DNA from: Pseudoscleropodium purum
Lineage: Eukaryota > Streptophyta > Bryopsida > Hypnales > Brachytheciaceae
Reading direction: 5' to 3'
DNA: 64,000 nt
Assembly (NCBI GenBank): GCA_963969395.1
Contig: OZ017798.1
Coordinates: forward strand, 13,756,173 to 13,820,172
In this document: positions 45,561 to 59,800 of the stretch, in pieces
How positions within the stretch are numbered: the first letter of the stretch is position 1
Layout: every line of letters begins with the position of its first letter
Position numbers and translations under genes: made by a program
Notes under the pieces: generated by a model
Databases searched by the model: none
Told to the model about the DNA's origin: nothing
The model's input: only the letters and a program-made list of their open reading frames with translations

Positions 45561-48500
45561 TTAAGTATAAGATGTTCAATCCTCTTATCATAGAGGCATC
45601 ATAGACAATTTATGGATTTCTTCATAAAAATGTTGAATTTTCCACAATAGTAGGTCATACAAAGAATTGAAACTTAGTCACAAAGCTATAAATCTTGTAA
45701 CACATGACAAGACCCTTATTACCTATTGACCCTAACCTTCTAAAATAAACAAAACCAAGACAAAAAAATATTACAAAATATATGATATATCAAAGGATAA
45801 ATCTTTTTATCTAAGATAAAATTTGATAATATAAGACAATAAAACAACACAAAAATGCACAATTCACATGATTGCATGAAAATTATATATAATAACCCTA
45901 AAGTACCATTATCCCTTTTGAGGACAAAATGGATTCTGGGTAGGTTCTTCAAGTCTCCATTTTTGTTTTCATTTTTTAAAATTATTTTTGAAGATTTGAT
46001 TCATTCTATTTGGATTAGAGATGAGAAAGTTATGGACAATTTTGCTTTACAAGCAATCAAAGCATCTTTTAAAAAAAACTTACATGATTCATTTTTTAAT
46101 GCAATTTTGTAAATAATTTTTCTTTTGACAAGGTTTAGTTTTCTTGCTAAAACAATCTCACCTTTGAGATTATTGGTTCTTAATTCCATTTTAGACCTAT
46201 CAAAGATTTAGTTTTTCCTTCAATCTCCGACATACTTCTACCTAACACTTTTAAAAAAAAATGCAAATAAAGTGTATTTTAAATAAAAATCCAAGACTTT
46301 CTGAAAACTCAGATTTTCAACATGATTTTTTATAATAGAATATTAGTAGTGCAAAAATTTTAAGCTAAGAAGATTTTAAGCTTTAAAATCTAGTCAATCA
46401 CAATGCAAAAATAAATGGTTTTCTTCACTTCAAACACAAATGTTTTAGAATCCGTGCAACCAAAATTTTTTAAATTTCTTTGACACATCCTTATGCTAGT
46501 TCAATGCAAGATTGAATGCAAAAATAATAATTTCTAAAGTTTTTTCACTTTGACACTTTGCAATAGAATTGACAATTTTAATTGGAATTTGATGAAAAAA
46601 AACTTTGGAACTTCAATAGATAATTAGTAATATGAAATCATCAAGAAAATAATAAAATTAAATACGACAATACAATTCATACAAAATCAAAAATTATTTT
46701 AAAATCTAATGAAAAAATATTTTTTATTTTTAATTAAAAATCTTGAAATAAAATATTAATAATTGTTAAAGGTTTAAAGAATCATAGAATTTTTTAGGAT
46801 TACTGGCAAGTTCCTATGATGTTAAATTATATTGTGAGTTTTTGAATTGTTTAGAGGTTAGGGAATGTATTAGCTTAATACAAATATATATATATAATTT
46901 TATTATTTATTTATTTTTATTCCATTTGGTATATAGGAGAGATGTTATGCCCTCCTAAGCACAAAATGTTTGAATTTGTGCAACAAAAATGCCTTTCAAA
47001 AATTAGAAATTATTATTTTTAATTATTTTTCATATAGATTATATTTATGATTTTTTGAAAATCTGTGATTAATTCCATTTAGATAAGTGAAGTGAAGTTA
47101 TGAAGAATCTTATTTGGTGGGCAATAAGGGGATTTTCATGAAAAAATAACATATAGGATTCATCTCTAAACTTAACTTTCACAAATTTTCAAAACTACAA
47201 CATTTAATAATCTATAGGGGTTAAGATTGAAATATTTCAATTCCATTTGAGAACTATTGTATTAAAATTATCATTTTTCCTTCCATCTTATACCTACATC
47301 TACTTAATAGTTTTTTTGAGAACAAAAATAATTTTCTTAAGAATATAAATATTTCTTTGGAAAATAGAAATATTTTTCTTAAATGAAATTTTCTTCAAGA
47401 TTTTGAACTCAATTACCTTTTATAAATATTTAAGCCTCAAATTATATACTAATAGTACAAAAAGTTAAGTTGAACTCTAAATGCCTAAGGCTTTTTTTGA
47501 GTTTCTTGGAATTTGCTCAAAATTTCACAAAAAGCCCAAGTTTGGGTAAGTTTTATCAGTTTAAAAAAAATGTTAGTGTAAAAATTCAAACTAGACATCT
47601 TATAGATCATATAGATTATAGAAAATGAAAACACGTGAATACCACTTCTAAATTGAAATATTATGATAATTGACCAAAAGGGTATTAAAACTATAAAAGT
47701 GATTTGAAGTCTTTCAACCTCCTTTTTACTTGTCAAATCTAAAATTGAGGTTATGAAAAAAATGTGAAGCTAAAGGACATGACATGCACAATTATAATCA
47801 ATTTATAGCTTTTCAATATTTATTCTACAATTTTCTGAAATAAATTTTCAATGTGATTTTTCCTTTAAAATTGAGTACGTTTGAGACTCATCTCTATGAG
47901 TCTTGAACATTAAATTAAGATGTTCAAGATTTTCAAGATTTTCAATAAAAACCTTTGGACAAAATCTTTAGTAGAAAAATTATGAGCATTATTTTCCAAA
48001 ATTTAAATATTTCATATTTAAAATAGACTTCAAAGAGTATTCAACTATAAGAACTACCAAAAGTAATACTAAGATAAGATTTTATATATCAACTTCAAAT
48101 TTAGTCAACACCAAAATGTAGTGCTTTGGGCATATAGGGATTAAGTGAATTCAAAGTTTGAATTGAAACCGTAGTTAAGTAGGATGGAAAAAATGTTTAC
48201 TTTTTGCTTTGTGCACTAGCTAATATCTTTCAATCTATATAGTAAGTTAAGCTTTTTGAAAATATACAAATAATCAATATAAGTCATGTATAGGATTTTA
48301 TAGTTGAATATGCAAAAAGTAATTTTTGCATTATAACCCTTTGCAATAGAAATGCTGATTTTGAAGTTTTGTTTGGAGAAACATAGTTATGACCTTTAAA
48401 GGAGTAACCCATAAAGGACAATGAGATGTTTTCCACTTGATGAATGACAAAGAATCTCTCTGTGCAAGACACAAGTGCAACTATTCATCCTCAAAATTTT

Positions 48501-49218
48501 ATATGAAAAGAGAAGGTCTTCTATAGTAGATTGTTTTCCATTAGTGATCCATTAAACATAGGTTCATTGTCATTACAAACACTTTATTCACACTGGCCTT
48601 CTTTGAAGACTGAAGTTTTTATCTATGTATATTGTTTTCCATTAGTGCTTTTGTAGTTTTTTAAGCCATCAATTCATATGGTACCAAAGTAGATGATTTT
48701 CATGGTGACTCGTCCTTTAAAGGTTATTAAATATGGTAGTTTGGGTTTTGTTTGCTTTGTTTGTATTGTGATAGCAGCTTCGATCTTTGCGATCAACTGA
48801 TGAAAATCATAGAGGCATAAGATACTTGGTACCATTGAAGAGCCCTCAGTTGGTAGGTGGGGGGCAAAAAGCAAGTTCCTTACTGTTTCAGTCCTCCAAG
48901 GATGAAGACATTGATCCTGAAAGAAATTTGACCTAACATTACAGAAATAAATTTTTTTTAAATTACTGAAAAGTGGAAAGTTATAATTGTTGCAACAATA
49001 CATAGCCAAACTAATTGAAAAAGAATGAGTTTTGAATCTATGGTAGAATGCTTAGAAACCTGCATTGCATGAAAGGAGAGTTAATGTTTGTCAAAAAGAA
49101 TGTAAAAAATATGCGGGTAGTATCATTTATAAAATTTCTACATATTCAATGCAGTTAAAATGACTTTTAATTTTTTGATTTCAAAATAATTAATTGAAAC
49201 AAAGTCCAAGTTATTATT

Positions 49219-49286
<68 letters not shown>

Positions 49287-50970
49287 ATGAATTTTTCACT
49301 TTTTGGAATCATCAACAATAAAGAATTTTCTTTCAAAGACTCTATTCTTAGGAAAAGAGATTTGTCAAGTAGATCTCAAATACAAATATTTGTATTAAAA
49401 AAATACACGACCAAACCAAATATACCTTGTAATATTGGTTTGAATCCATTCTAGTGTTTGTTTGAAAAATAAGTAGAATTTAGTTACATCCTTGATTATT
49501 CTGCTTGATTATTAGATAATTCTTTTCACATATAAAAATTTTTATTTGAAAAAATTAATTATTTATTTGAAAAGACAAAATCAATATTTTTCTAGTAATA
49601 ATATAGTATCTCAACATGTAGTTTATAAAAAAAATTTACTTCTTAAACGGCAATAATTTTGAAGACTAATGTATTAGGTAGATTATTGTCTTTTGTACAT
49701 TTTGAGAACAAATCCTTCAAAATATACAATCTAGATGCATTCATTATAGAATATCTATCTAGAAGTATCCACAACATTTCATCTTTGAAGTACTTTAGAA
49801 TAAGAGATATTGAGTAGTGTTAGATTGACATTCAATGGTGACAAATATTCCTAAAGTTTAGTGGCAATGGACCATAGTTGATTTTACAACAGCCTATCTT
49901 CAATTTGGTTAACCCCTAAAGGACCATAAGGCTACTACATGGTTTCCACAACTACATTTGTAGAAAATTCAAAATGTTAATTTCATTGACAATTTATAAA
50001 CAACAACGAGACCCTAGATGATTTTTTTGCTAAGTATATCCATTGGTGTAATCCAATCAAGAAATGATTGAGTGGGCAATTTTTGGTGAATTTTTTTGAA
50101 AATACATAAGGAGCTCTGGGCCGTTATTGCACATCGACATATCTTTTTTTCCACATCTCAAAATTATTTGAAAAAAATTACACATCAATACCATGATGAT
50201 ATGTAGCCATGGTAAAAAAATTAGAATTTTTGGAGCAGTTTTGAGCATTCCAATTTCAACATTCCCATTGTAACGCATGTACAAAGTACCTCCTAATTGA
50301 TCATCTTTCATCATTTTGTCAACAATGGCATTTTTTCAAAAATTGTGCAATTTTGTTAATTTTTTTCCTTAAAAAGCTACATACATCTTCTTTCATTTCA
50401 ATAGTGGTGACTATCAAAAATATTCCACACAAATGAGGAATTATGCTTTTTAGAAGAGCTAGTTGAGAAATCAAGAGCTATATTCAAACACCTTAGTCCT
50501 TTAGAGGTTAACATTAAATAATTTTGATCTCCATTTTATATTCAAGTTTGTCACTGCAATATGACAAACATTCTCTTGTTCACTATCATATTTTGAAAAT
50601 ATATTTTAGTCTCTTTGTATAATTGAATTCAATGAGCATCAAAATTTCAAAATAATCACCAAATTCTAAGTACTAGCAAAGTAAAATTAATCAAAATTGA
50701 CATGTTATTTTAAAAATTCAACTTTTGTAGTTGAATGACATTATTTTCTAACTTGTACATGTACAAATTTCAATTCTATGCAAATCACGAAATTTTAATG
50801 ATTAAAATCACTTCAAGTTTATTTTTTAATATTGTTCCTTTATTATGACCTTTAATGGTGTCGTGTCTTTATGGATGAATCGATTGAAGGTTGAACATAT
50901 TGATGAATGGTTGTACAATAATTTCAATTAGCTATGGCTAGTTTGCAAGCATATGTTGATTGGAGTTTAA
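45561..50970. other. Long AT-rich gene-free stretch
   Basis: No gene, RNA gene or transposon protein recognised on either strand. Apart from the microsatellite at 49220, it holds only short open frames. Confidence 0.5.
49220..49285. repeat. Compound microsatellite (TA)n(TG)n(TA)n
   Basis: About 17 TA units, then about 12 TG units, then a short TATATATG tail. Confidence 0.98.
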
Positions 50971-50989
50971 CTTCAATGAACAATTTGTG

Positions 50990-51300
50990 CATAAAAACTA
51001 GAATACATGTATCTAGTTGATAACTCCATTTAACTGACGTTAAAAAAATTTCATCTAGATGATAAGTAAGTTAGAGTTAGGCATCTTTATGTAGATGATA
51101 AGTATATCTTAGAGTTCGAAACTCCATTTGGATGAAAAGTACAATGTAGGTAGACAACTCTATCTCCATATAAATGATAAATAAACTTGAGTCAAACATT
51201 CAAAGAAGATAGTGCATTGGAATCGAACAATTGCAAGAAGTGAAGTTAGACAATTGAAAAAAGTGTTTTGGAGTTAAACAACTCCAAGCAAACATTCTTT
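50990..51300. repeat. Degenerate tandem repeat, ~50-bp period
   Basis: Repeated pattern of ACTCCAT(T)T, AGATGATAAGTA and AGAGTT through four to five diverged units. Confidence 0.5.
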
Positions 51301-51342
51301 GAGATAGAAATTAATATCTTAGTATGAATAAGATGCCAACTC

Positions 51343-51420
51343 AATCTTAAATGTCTATATTATAAATATGACATCTTCTAAATAAAAGTCTATGTTATGA
51401 GTGTGACATCTTCTAAATAT
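51343..51420. repeat. Tandem duplication, ~35-bp unit
   Basis: GTCTATATTATAAATATGAC, then ATCTTCTAAATA, is followed directly by GTCTATGTTATGAGTGTGAC, then ATCTTCTAAATA. Confidence 0.85.
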
Positions 51421-53467
51421 AAACCAAAGATAAAAGACCCAAAGTGAAAGTGAAGTCTTGATCTATTTTCAAAAAGTTATCTGATAGTCATCTCTAATAT
51501 AAGATTGATTCTAGGATGAAGAAGGATAAATTCTAGAATTTGTGTTTTCATTGTAGTTGGGTGGTTGAGGTGGATGATTTAAAAATCATTATTTTATTTT
51601 GTTATGTTTTGAGTGAAGGTAATTGAATTCTTTTGGATCATGCAATCATTTCTTTGTAATGTGTCTTGATAGAGTCGTCAACTTTCTCTTACAATAGAAT
51701 TTTTATAAAGAGCCGGGCTAACACCGGTCTAATACATTACATTAGGTTGAGTCATTTGCATTCATGATGATTGTATATGACCTAGACCAAGACAAGCAAT
51801 CAATATTACTTTCAAGGTTTACTTTAGAGAATGCTACTTATTAGAAGATCTATTGTAATTTATAATTTGAAATTTTCACATTGAATTCCCAAAACCTCAT
51901 TATTCTTATAATCTTGAACTTGGGATACTTTAGATTTCTCTAATAGATATTGCAACCTATTTTTCTATGAACTTTTTACCACAACTTAAATCTAAAAAAT
52001 TGTAAAAAAAAATATGAATGTGCAACAAAATGTGATGAAAAGAAAATCTAAATTACAAATAATTCCAAGATGGAATTGGATTATTTCAATCTCAACAATT
52101 AGAACTTCACAACATCCTATCTCAATTTTATACTTTCTTCTTAAATTAAATAAAAATTAATAATTAAGTTCAAAAATAAACTTCATATGTTATTTTTTTT
52201 TAATTTTTTATAGAGAAATGCCTTCACTGATTACAAATCAAAATTCTTCATATTCTTCATATATACAATAAAATTAATTAAATTTTCCTTGGTGGATATA
52301 GATCTATCTCAAAGATATATTTTTCTCAATTTTTTTGAAGATACTTTTTTTTTTTTCCACGCATTAAACATTGGAATCACTACCTAAAAGCTTTACCTTT
52401 TGGTTTGCTAATCAAAAGGTTAAGTTGTTACAAACTTTAGTTTGTTTTGCAGTTATTTGCCACTGACCATCGAAGTTTATACCAACGTGGCAGTTCATCT
52501 ATCAAGTCAAACCTACGTAGGGTCCAAACCTAGTCCAGCAGTTCATCGGCCAACTTCCAAAATTTCATCCATCCACAAGGGCTTCAGTTTCACTTAATGG
52601 CTATTTCCATCCATCACCAGTGAGGAAGGTCGGAACTCCTGTCTCCCTGTCAGTTGAAGGCCATCAAGCAACAGGGTCCAGCAACCACGCTCTGAGCATG
52701 TTCCGATCCAAGGGCCAGATTACAACGTCAGTCTGTCATGAATTGCAGGTATGCAGGTATTCAGAGCCAACATACATTATTGCAATCCCTCATGGTCTCC
52801 TTCACACTCTTCCAGTCCTAGCTAGCCTCGAGTACATTAAAGCAAGATGAATTGATTTCTCATTCCAACATGGACATTGCAAATCCCGCTCTGTTTTGAG
52901 TCAAAACGGACATGATTTCTTCAAGAGATTCGACTACTAGGGTTTGTTTGAGCATGGATCTCATGTTGGGTGGTGCGTGAGTTCATTTTCGTTGCAGATT
53001 TGTTACGTGTGCCTTCAGTCAATGAGAAAGAGCCTCTTCAATTCTACGCTCATTGGGTTGACATTCGATCCTGTATGTTACCAGAAATGGTAGTGTTCAA
53101 TCTGTATGATTGCGATCGCAATGGTTGCGTATGAAGATGTTGGTACTGTTGCGAGGCTCTGATTAAGAAGGTCAGTTTTGTTTCCATATTTCTGTTGTTA
53201 AGTTGCTGAAGTCCGTTGTTACAATATTGCGAATTTCCAATATTCTGAACTAGCGTGGTTACGTCTGATTAGGGTTTGCTCATGGGTTTTAGCTGGAAAG
53301 AGAGAGGTGCCACTCATGTGAACGCGATGGTTGGAGTATTCAACTTGTGTACGTCAGTGCGGTCTGTGTGAGTCCGTGAATTTTGACTTAAATTGATTTT
53401 TGGATATAAGCAGTTGCTGGCGTAGGGACCGAAAGTCTTCTTCTTCTGTTTGGAATCGGGAGTTTCA
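51421..53467. other. Region upstream of the polygalacturonase-like gene
   Basis: AT-rich to about 52400. It then becomes more balanced as the gene approaches, which is where its promoter and 5' leader should lie. A 76-codon frame at 52620-52850 shows no recognisable content. I could not place a TATA box or transcription start with confidence. Confidence 0.4.
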
Positions 53468-56400
53468 ATGACAACCAGGCAGAGGTATCGGAGCTCAATT
53501 CGAGTCCTGCTTTTCATCTTGAGCTTTATTGGCACTGAGAAGCTTTGCCATGCTGAAGATGAAGTCGTGGACACCTCGAAGCACATGTATTTTTACAAGA
53601 GCAGCCTCGGACATGGCAAGGTATAGACACCACTTTTGCAGTTGCACACAGTTCTGGATCATTATTAGACTGGTCAGATTATTATTGATGTTCTTGTTGG
53701 CAAATGAATGAGCGCACCAAATAATGCTTTATGTCCTTATCGTATGCAAAAGTGACAATGTTTTATTAATCAGTGGATGTTCTAAAATTGCTTCTGCAAC
53801 AAAAGGCACATATTGATTAGGGGGTTGTACCAGTAAAACAGACACGAATGCGGACTCCGTATTGCTTGAAATTGTTCAATCTCAGATCTAAACCCTCTAG
53901 CAGCCAGATCTATCCTTGGGATGGTAGTAATTAACACCCTAAATCTCCATTTACTGTTGATCGAGGATATTAAGTATTGTTAAACTGGCCTACTGTTTTA
54001 TATGTTTTTGCTGACTAATAAAAGAGGGTTAGATTGTTCCAATGTACCGAAGAATGCATTATTTGAATACAGTAAGCAAAAGTTGCAGATTGTTAAAGGT
54101 GTGCTCAACAATGAACATCTGATAAAGTGGCGCTATTGGGTGTCCCTACCTTACTACCACTCATCTTCTGCTCTTGACCTAAATGATTTGATTCACTGCA
54201 TTGTGATTAAATAGATTCATCATTGTTGTCATGCTGCAGTCACAGCATAGCTGTGCTCACGAAATACAACGGCGTCCATTCAGTGTCTCCATTGCCGATT
54301 TCGGAGGAGTTGGGGATGGCAAGACACTCAACACCCAAGCATTTGAGAAGGCCATGCTCTATCTGGGGAGCTACGCTGATAAACACGGCGCGGAGCTGTA
54401 CATTCCTGCAGGACGCTGGCTCACCGCAAGCATCCATCTGATTAGCCACCTCACGTTGTTCTTGGAGAGTGGGGCTGTAATTCTTGGATCTGAGGTAAGG
54501 AGTTAATTTGCCGTGCATGTGTTGAAACCCCTAAATGCACAAGCTTAGTGCAGAAAGTCCACTTTCAAAACATATTTCCATTATTAAATATGGAGCCGTA
54601 CAGGCGCTTAGGGGTTTAATCAGTAATCAGTTTGAAGATACGAGAAGAAGACATGTGATGACTTGCAATTAATTTGTGTTCAGGACGTGAACGACTACCA
54701 AATCGTTTCAGCGTTGCCCTCCTATGGTCGAGGTCGTGAGCTGCCAGGTCCAAGATTCAGTAGTCTTATCAATGGCTATGACCTTGAAGATGTTACCATT
54801 ACAGGTACGGCATCTTTACGACCAACCTAGTTGAATACTGCTTTCATTCAGCTGGTTCAGTAATGAACAATGTGCAATTATGCCATTACATACTGAGTGT
54901 GTGATCAATTCTTATTGACTCAGCTAGAATGTAAGCCACAATTGTGTTGTGTTTATGTTACTGAATACCTCGAATGACGGAGTTTTTTGGTTCTGATTGA
55001 GGATGGTATGTTTACTTGATTAAAGGTAACAATGGAACAATTGATGGGCAAGGAGCTGTTTGGTGGAGTGCATTTCGCAACAAAACATTGAATAACACTC
55101 GGGGTCACTTGGTGGAGTTCATAAAGACAAACAACATCTGGATTTCAAATCTTACTTTTCAGAATTCGCCGTTCTGGACCATCCATCCGGTCTATTGCAA
55201 GTACCATTCTCAACTTACTTCTTCTCTTATTTCTTTTGCTGTTTTCCCTTCACAAGAGAATATTATATCACCTGTACTACTCTTGAAGGATAGCGTACTC
55301 ATGGACGAAGTCAAGATGTCAGTGTCCGGAACCGTTCATTGGATTTTGCAGTTTATCAGGTGTATTAGCAATATTCTGTTAATGCATTTGGCATTTTTTC
55401 ACCCAACGAGCTTTGCGTCACGTTGTGTGCAAAGTTCCATGAATTAAATTGCACAAGTACGGCAGTTTTATAAAGATTTTCCTGTCTGACTTCTCAGGCA
55501 TGTGGTGGTGAAGGATATGACCATCTTGGCTCCAGCAGATTCTCCAAACACAGACGGTATTGACCCAGGTAAGTCAGCTGTTGACAAACAAGAGGCAGTA
55601 GGAATATAAGCAGTGAGTCTCAGAACAAGTTTCAACCTTGAGTTTCAATCGCTGAAACTTGTTACTAAGTTGATTCAAGAATATGTTGAAGATTTTCAGC
55701 CATTTAACCCTGTCAATCCATCACCCTGTCCTATTGTATAAGTTTCTTCTTTTGCCTTCTGTTTCTTTAAGTCAAATTTATAGCATGTCAAGTTCAAAAG
55801 CATTGTTTATAATGATATTTGATGCTTTGTGATTTCAATTTGCAGACTCTAGCCAACATGTCTGTATTGAGGACTGCTACATCAGGGTTGGCGATGATGC
55901 AATTTCCATCAAAAGTGGATGGGATGAATATGGCATATCGTATGGGATGCCAAGCAAACACATCCAGATTCGACGGGTAGTTGCCGACTCGACGCATGGA
56001 ATTTCATTCGGCAGTGAAATGTCTGGTGGTATTTCCAACGTCAAGGTCAGATTAATTTCATGCTTGATGTCCCAAATCTGTTAAGTTAACCCCTAAATGT
56101 CCTGACTCATCAGTTTTGTGAAGATGTAATATAAACAAGCATATATATGCTGAGAGCCTTTTGTCTCTGTAGCACTGTCTTGCTTTTTGAGTAAGGTCCT
56201 ACTCAAACTTTCTTCCATTCACTGTAATGCAGCATTTGTCAGTGCAAAGCGTGCTCCCCTTCGGTCCAGAGTCAAAAAGTTGGCAATTTTGATGTTTGAA
56301 GATCCATACCGATCAATTGTTTACCCAATTTTGAACGGATGAAAAATGCATTAATTATTTGGAAGCCAAGAGACATTGTTGACTGACTGTCATCCCCCAA

Positions 56401-56884
56401 ATGCACGAAGGTTTTAAATTATGTTTGCGAATCATTTCATAAATCTTCTTACAATTACTCCGTATTGCAGATTGATGACACGGTCATTACTGGCGGCAGA
56501 TGGGGCGTGCGCATCAAAACTTCCGCAGGACGTGGAGCGTATGTGAAAGATGTGACTGTGACGAACGTATTCTTGGACTCCGTGAAGACTGCAATTGCGG
56601 TTTTGGGCAATTACGGCGAGCATCCTGATGAGAATTGGAACCAAACTGCATTTCCACACATAGAGAACATTCATTACAAGAACGTCATGGGGGCAAATAT
56701 TTCTCAAGCAGGGCTTCTTCAAGGACTCCCCGAATCAACCTTTCATGGCATTCATCTTGCCAACGTACTCCTGGAGGTGCCCTCAGCAATAGATCCTTGG
56801 AACTGCTCCTGGGTGGATGGATCGTATCTGTTTGTGTCTCCTCCGCCATGCTTGGAGCTGATAAGGGAGGATTTGATTGTTTAA
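53468..56884 (+). CDS. Polygalacturonase-like pectinase (GH28), seven exons, secreted
   Basis: A cell-wall enzyme of the family that hydrolyses alpha-1,4-galacturonan in pectin by inversion. Exons: 53468-53620, 54240-54494, 54684-54804, 55026-55200, 55498-55568, 55846-56045 and 56471-56884. Introns are GT-AG and phases agree, giving 462 aa. Residues 1-29 look like a signal peptide (basic start, then IRVLLFILSFIG). A Cys near the mature N-terminus precedes the FGGVGDG motif. The parallel beta-helix carries the GH28 motifs NTDG (252-255), GDDAISIK (274-281), THG within SEMSGG context (308-319) and RIKT (339-342). The expected Asp residues 254, 275 and 276 and His309 are all present. It belongs to the plant clade with an SEMSGG motif and a C-terminal PWNCSWVDG segment. 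Length is normal and no break was seen. Exon 1 is the least certain part, supported by its signal peptide, phase and donor. Confidence 0.92.
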
Positions 56885-59800
56885 CAATGTGTGTAGATTA
56901 CATAACATTCTTGAATGGGAAGGCAGGGGGGTCCTTCTACACTATCAGTGTAACAAGAATATATTTGTGTTACAGTGACCCACATTACATTACAATCATG
57001 GACAAGCTTGCATTCAAGATGTTCTACAATGAAAGGTGTGCCTTGATTCATGGAAAGCAAAGGCTCCCCTGCCTTACAGTTCAAGGATGTCGTGCAGGAG
57101 TGGATTTTTTCCTCATATTTCTTCTTATTGATGTATAGTGGTTTGCGTTTCATAACTCAGATGGCTAAATGCAAGCCAGAAGGGAAGCTCAATCATAACA
57201 TTGTTGAGCAGTGTTGAAGGTCCATTCTTTCAGTGTTTTCACTGTAGCTGCTCCGTCACAGGTAGTAACTAAATTTGTTATGATAATTATTTATTTTGCT
57301 GAGTATCAACATTTTCATTCTTTAACTCAAGATGCGAGAGCCCCTATGCCAAAGTGAGATGTCCAAGAATTGGAGCACCTTGCATTGCTAGATAGATAGA
57401 TATTCTTTTACAATTTGATTTCAACTTTAATTATTGGAGTTATAATCCAACTCATATTGAGAATTGAAATTGGTGATAATCTTAATGAAGATGATCTAAT
57501 CTTGATTGGAAGGGAAAAAATTTGGCAAAGCATGTGCCTATGAAAGTATGGATTGAGTCTCAAAATAGAAAGATGGAGTAGAACTTATTATGGCTCTATT
57601 TTTCTCTACACTACTAATGAAAATTGATTAAAGATTTTTTAATCTAGAAATGTTGAATTTCCAAATGTTCTTTTATAGATATTGGTGTTCGGAAAAGAAT
57701 ATTTGGAGATGACTTTGGGGTAATAGAAGATGACTCCACACCAATTGAAATGAACCTAATGCAAGCTTGTAAAGTACTTCAAATGGATGGTAAAGGATTG
57801 TAGATGAATGCAACAAAAGTTTCAAACAATGGTGTGGCTTCGAAGTAAATGATGGAATTTCAATTAATTACAAAGATGAAAGACAAAAAAAACAATATCA
57901 AAATTTGACCAAAAAATTTTATACATGCCTTAGCTAATTTTCAACTACATAATACATAATGAAATTAATTCATAAACAACTATAGATGAACTTTTGGATC
58001 AATCATACATTACTAATTGATTGATCCCTTACAAACTCAAATTTCAACCAATTCCGACATTAGAGGTATGAAATAAGAGACATGGAGATCAAAAAGTTGG
58101 AAGTTGAAAAGGAATTCATTTAATTTTAAAATTCTTATAGAAAATAACTTATTAGAAGTAATATATACATTCCATTAAACAAATTGAAATCTTGAAAATT
58201 GAAATGTACATTATGATTTAACCCTTTTCATGATATGGAAGATTTTCTAATGGCAATCTTATATATGTTAACAAAGTTGGCAAAGGTCCAAGATGATTAC
58301 CAAACTTGGTAATGCAATTGCTGATAAAAACAATTGATATTCACTTATATCTGAGTAAACTTGAAATAAGATTGCCTTCACATCAAAGTAATGTCAAGGA
58401 TGATGATCTTCACAATGTCATGCAATTATATCTTAAAAACAAACTACAATCAAATTTTTTAATTTAAATTGGACAAATAATACATTGGTGGAAAGTTTTT
58501 AGTAATATATTTTAAAGGGTGTATCATTGGCTAATTTAGAGTTAAAGTGTGATTTTTAAAGCTAGGTATAAAAAGTTGCAAAATAGTGGTTACCCATTAG
58601 GATGTAAAGTCAATTATCAAATTCAACTAACTTCATAGTAACTCCTTGATTCATATGCTCCTTCCTAAAATCATGAAAGTTGCAAAATAGTGGTGACTTA
58701 TTAGGAAATAAAGTCAATTACCAAATTCAATCAACTTTACAGTCTTCTATTACTCTTTATTCATATATTTCTCTTTAAAACCATTAGTAGGCCAAGTTCA
58801 TTGATTCTTCTTGAACCAATTTCTTTGGCCAAAGCATGGAAATGTTGGCAATTTGGCATTATATGCAAAAAAAAATTAGTAAAATCTTGTTCTTTTAGTT
58901 AGTTTGGCCAATTTATCCACTTTGATACCACACTTTTTTATGATCTTCCAATTTCCATATATCTTATTTTAATTAATTTCCAACCCAAAATTTAAATCAA
59001 TTATAATGGTTCACTTATTGTAGAATGGTTAAATGTACTCCATTGATTATTAAAACTTAATTATAAGAGGTCAAAGAACTATACAACATAAGAACTAAAG
59101 ATTGACTTGTGTTTCATAAAAATATTTAATGTGGGAAGATGTGTGCACCAATACAACCTATAAATATTTAATTGCAATTTAGCTACATTTATTAGAGCTT
59201 CCACATTTTTTCATATGTTGAAGTATCCATACGTCTTTATAGACAATATTTGGTATGATGTAAGCAAGCAACACTTCAAGCATGGGCATTTTTACTGCCA
59301 AAAATGAGTGCATTCAACAATAACTATACCTCTTAAATATCTTCTAAAGTCTAGAAATTTGCTGCATATATAAAATATGCACACTTAATTTTATGTTTTA
59401 AGGTGAGGAAGTTTGATGAATGCTTTAGAGATTGAAGGGATTTTAGCAAGGGAAGCATTTTAGGCCCCATCCCTTTGTTGTAAATTGTCAGAATTTTTTT
59501 ATAATTAAACATTATAATATAAAAATATTTTGTTTCATTTCTTAAATATTAAAAAATTAAAATTAAAATTATTATTTGACATGACAGTTGTTGTGTCATA
59601 TCAATTGCTAGGCTAAGTTCCCATAGTTTGGAAAACTTTGGGAACTCATAGCCTTCTACACAAGTTGAAAAACATCTAATGTTATGATTCAAGTAGGTAG
59701 CTTCTAAAAAATAAAAACTCAACCAAAATGTGATAGAAACTTTATAGTGAAGGTTCATACTTGTCCAATTTCATATGCATGATAAGCGTGCACTTCTTCA

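Noticed and set aside
49220..49285. Functional element at the TA/TG repeat
   Set aside because: It is an ordinary compound microsatellite with no flanking structure; the 86-codon frame over it is a by-product.
55016..55447. Continuous 143-codon frame read as one exon
   Set aside because: Only 55026-55200 fits the GH28 family; the rest is intron, shown by the AAGTACC donor at 55199 and the next exon at 55498 restoring the motif order.
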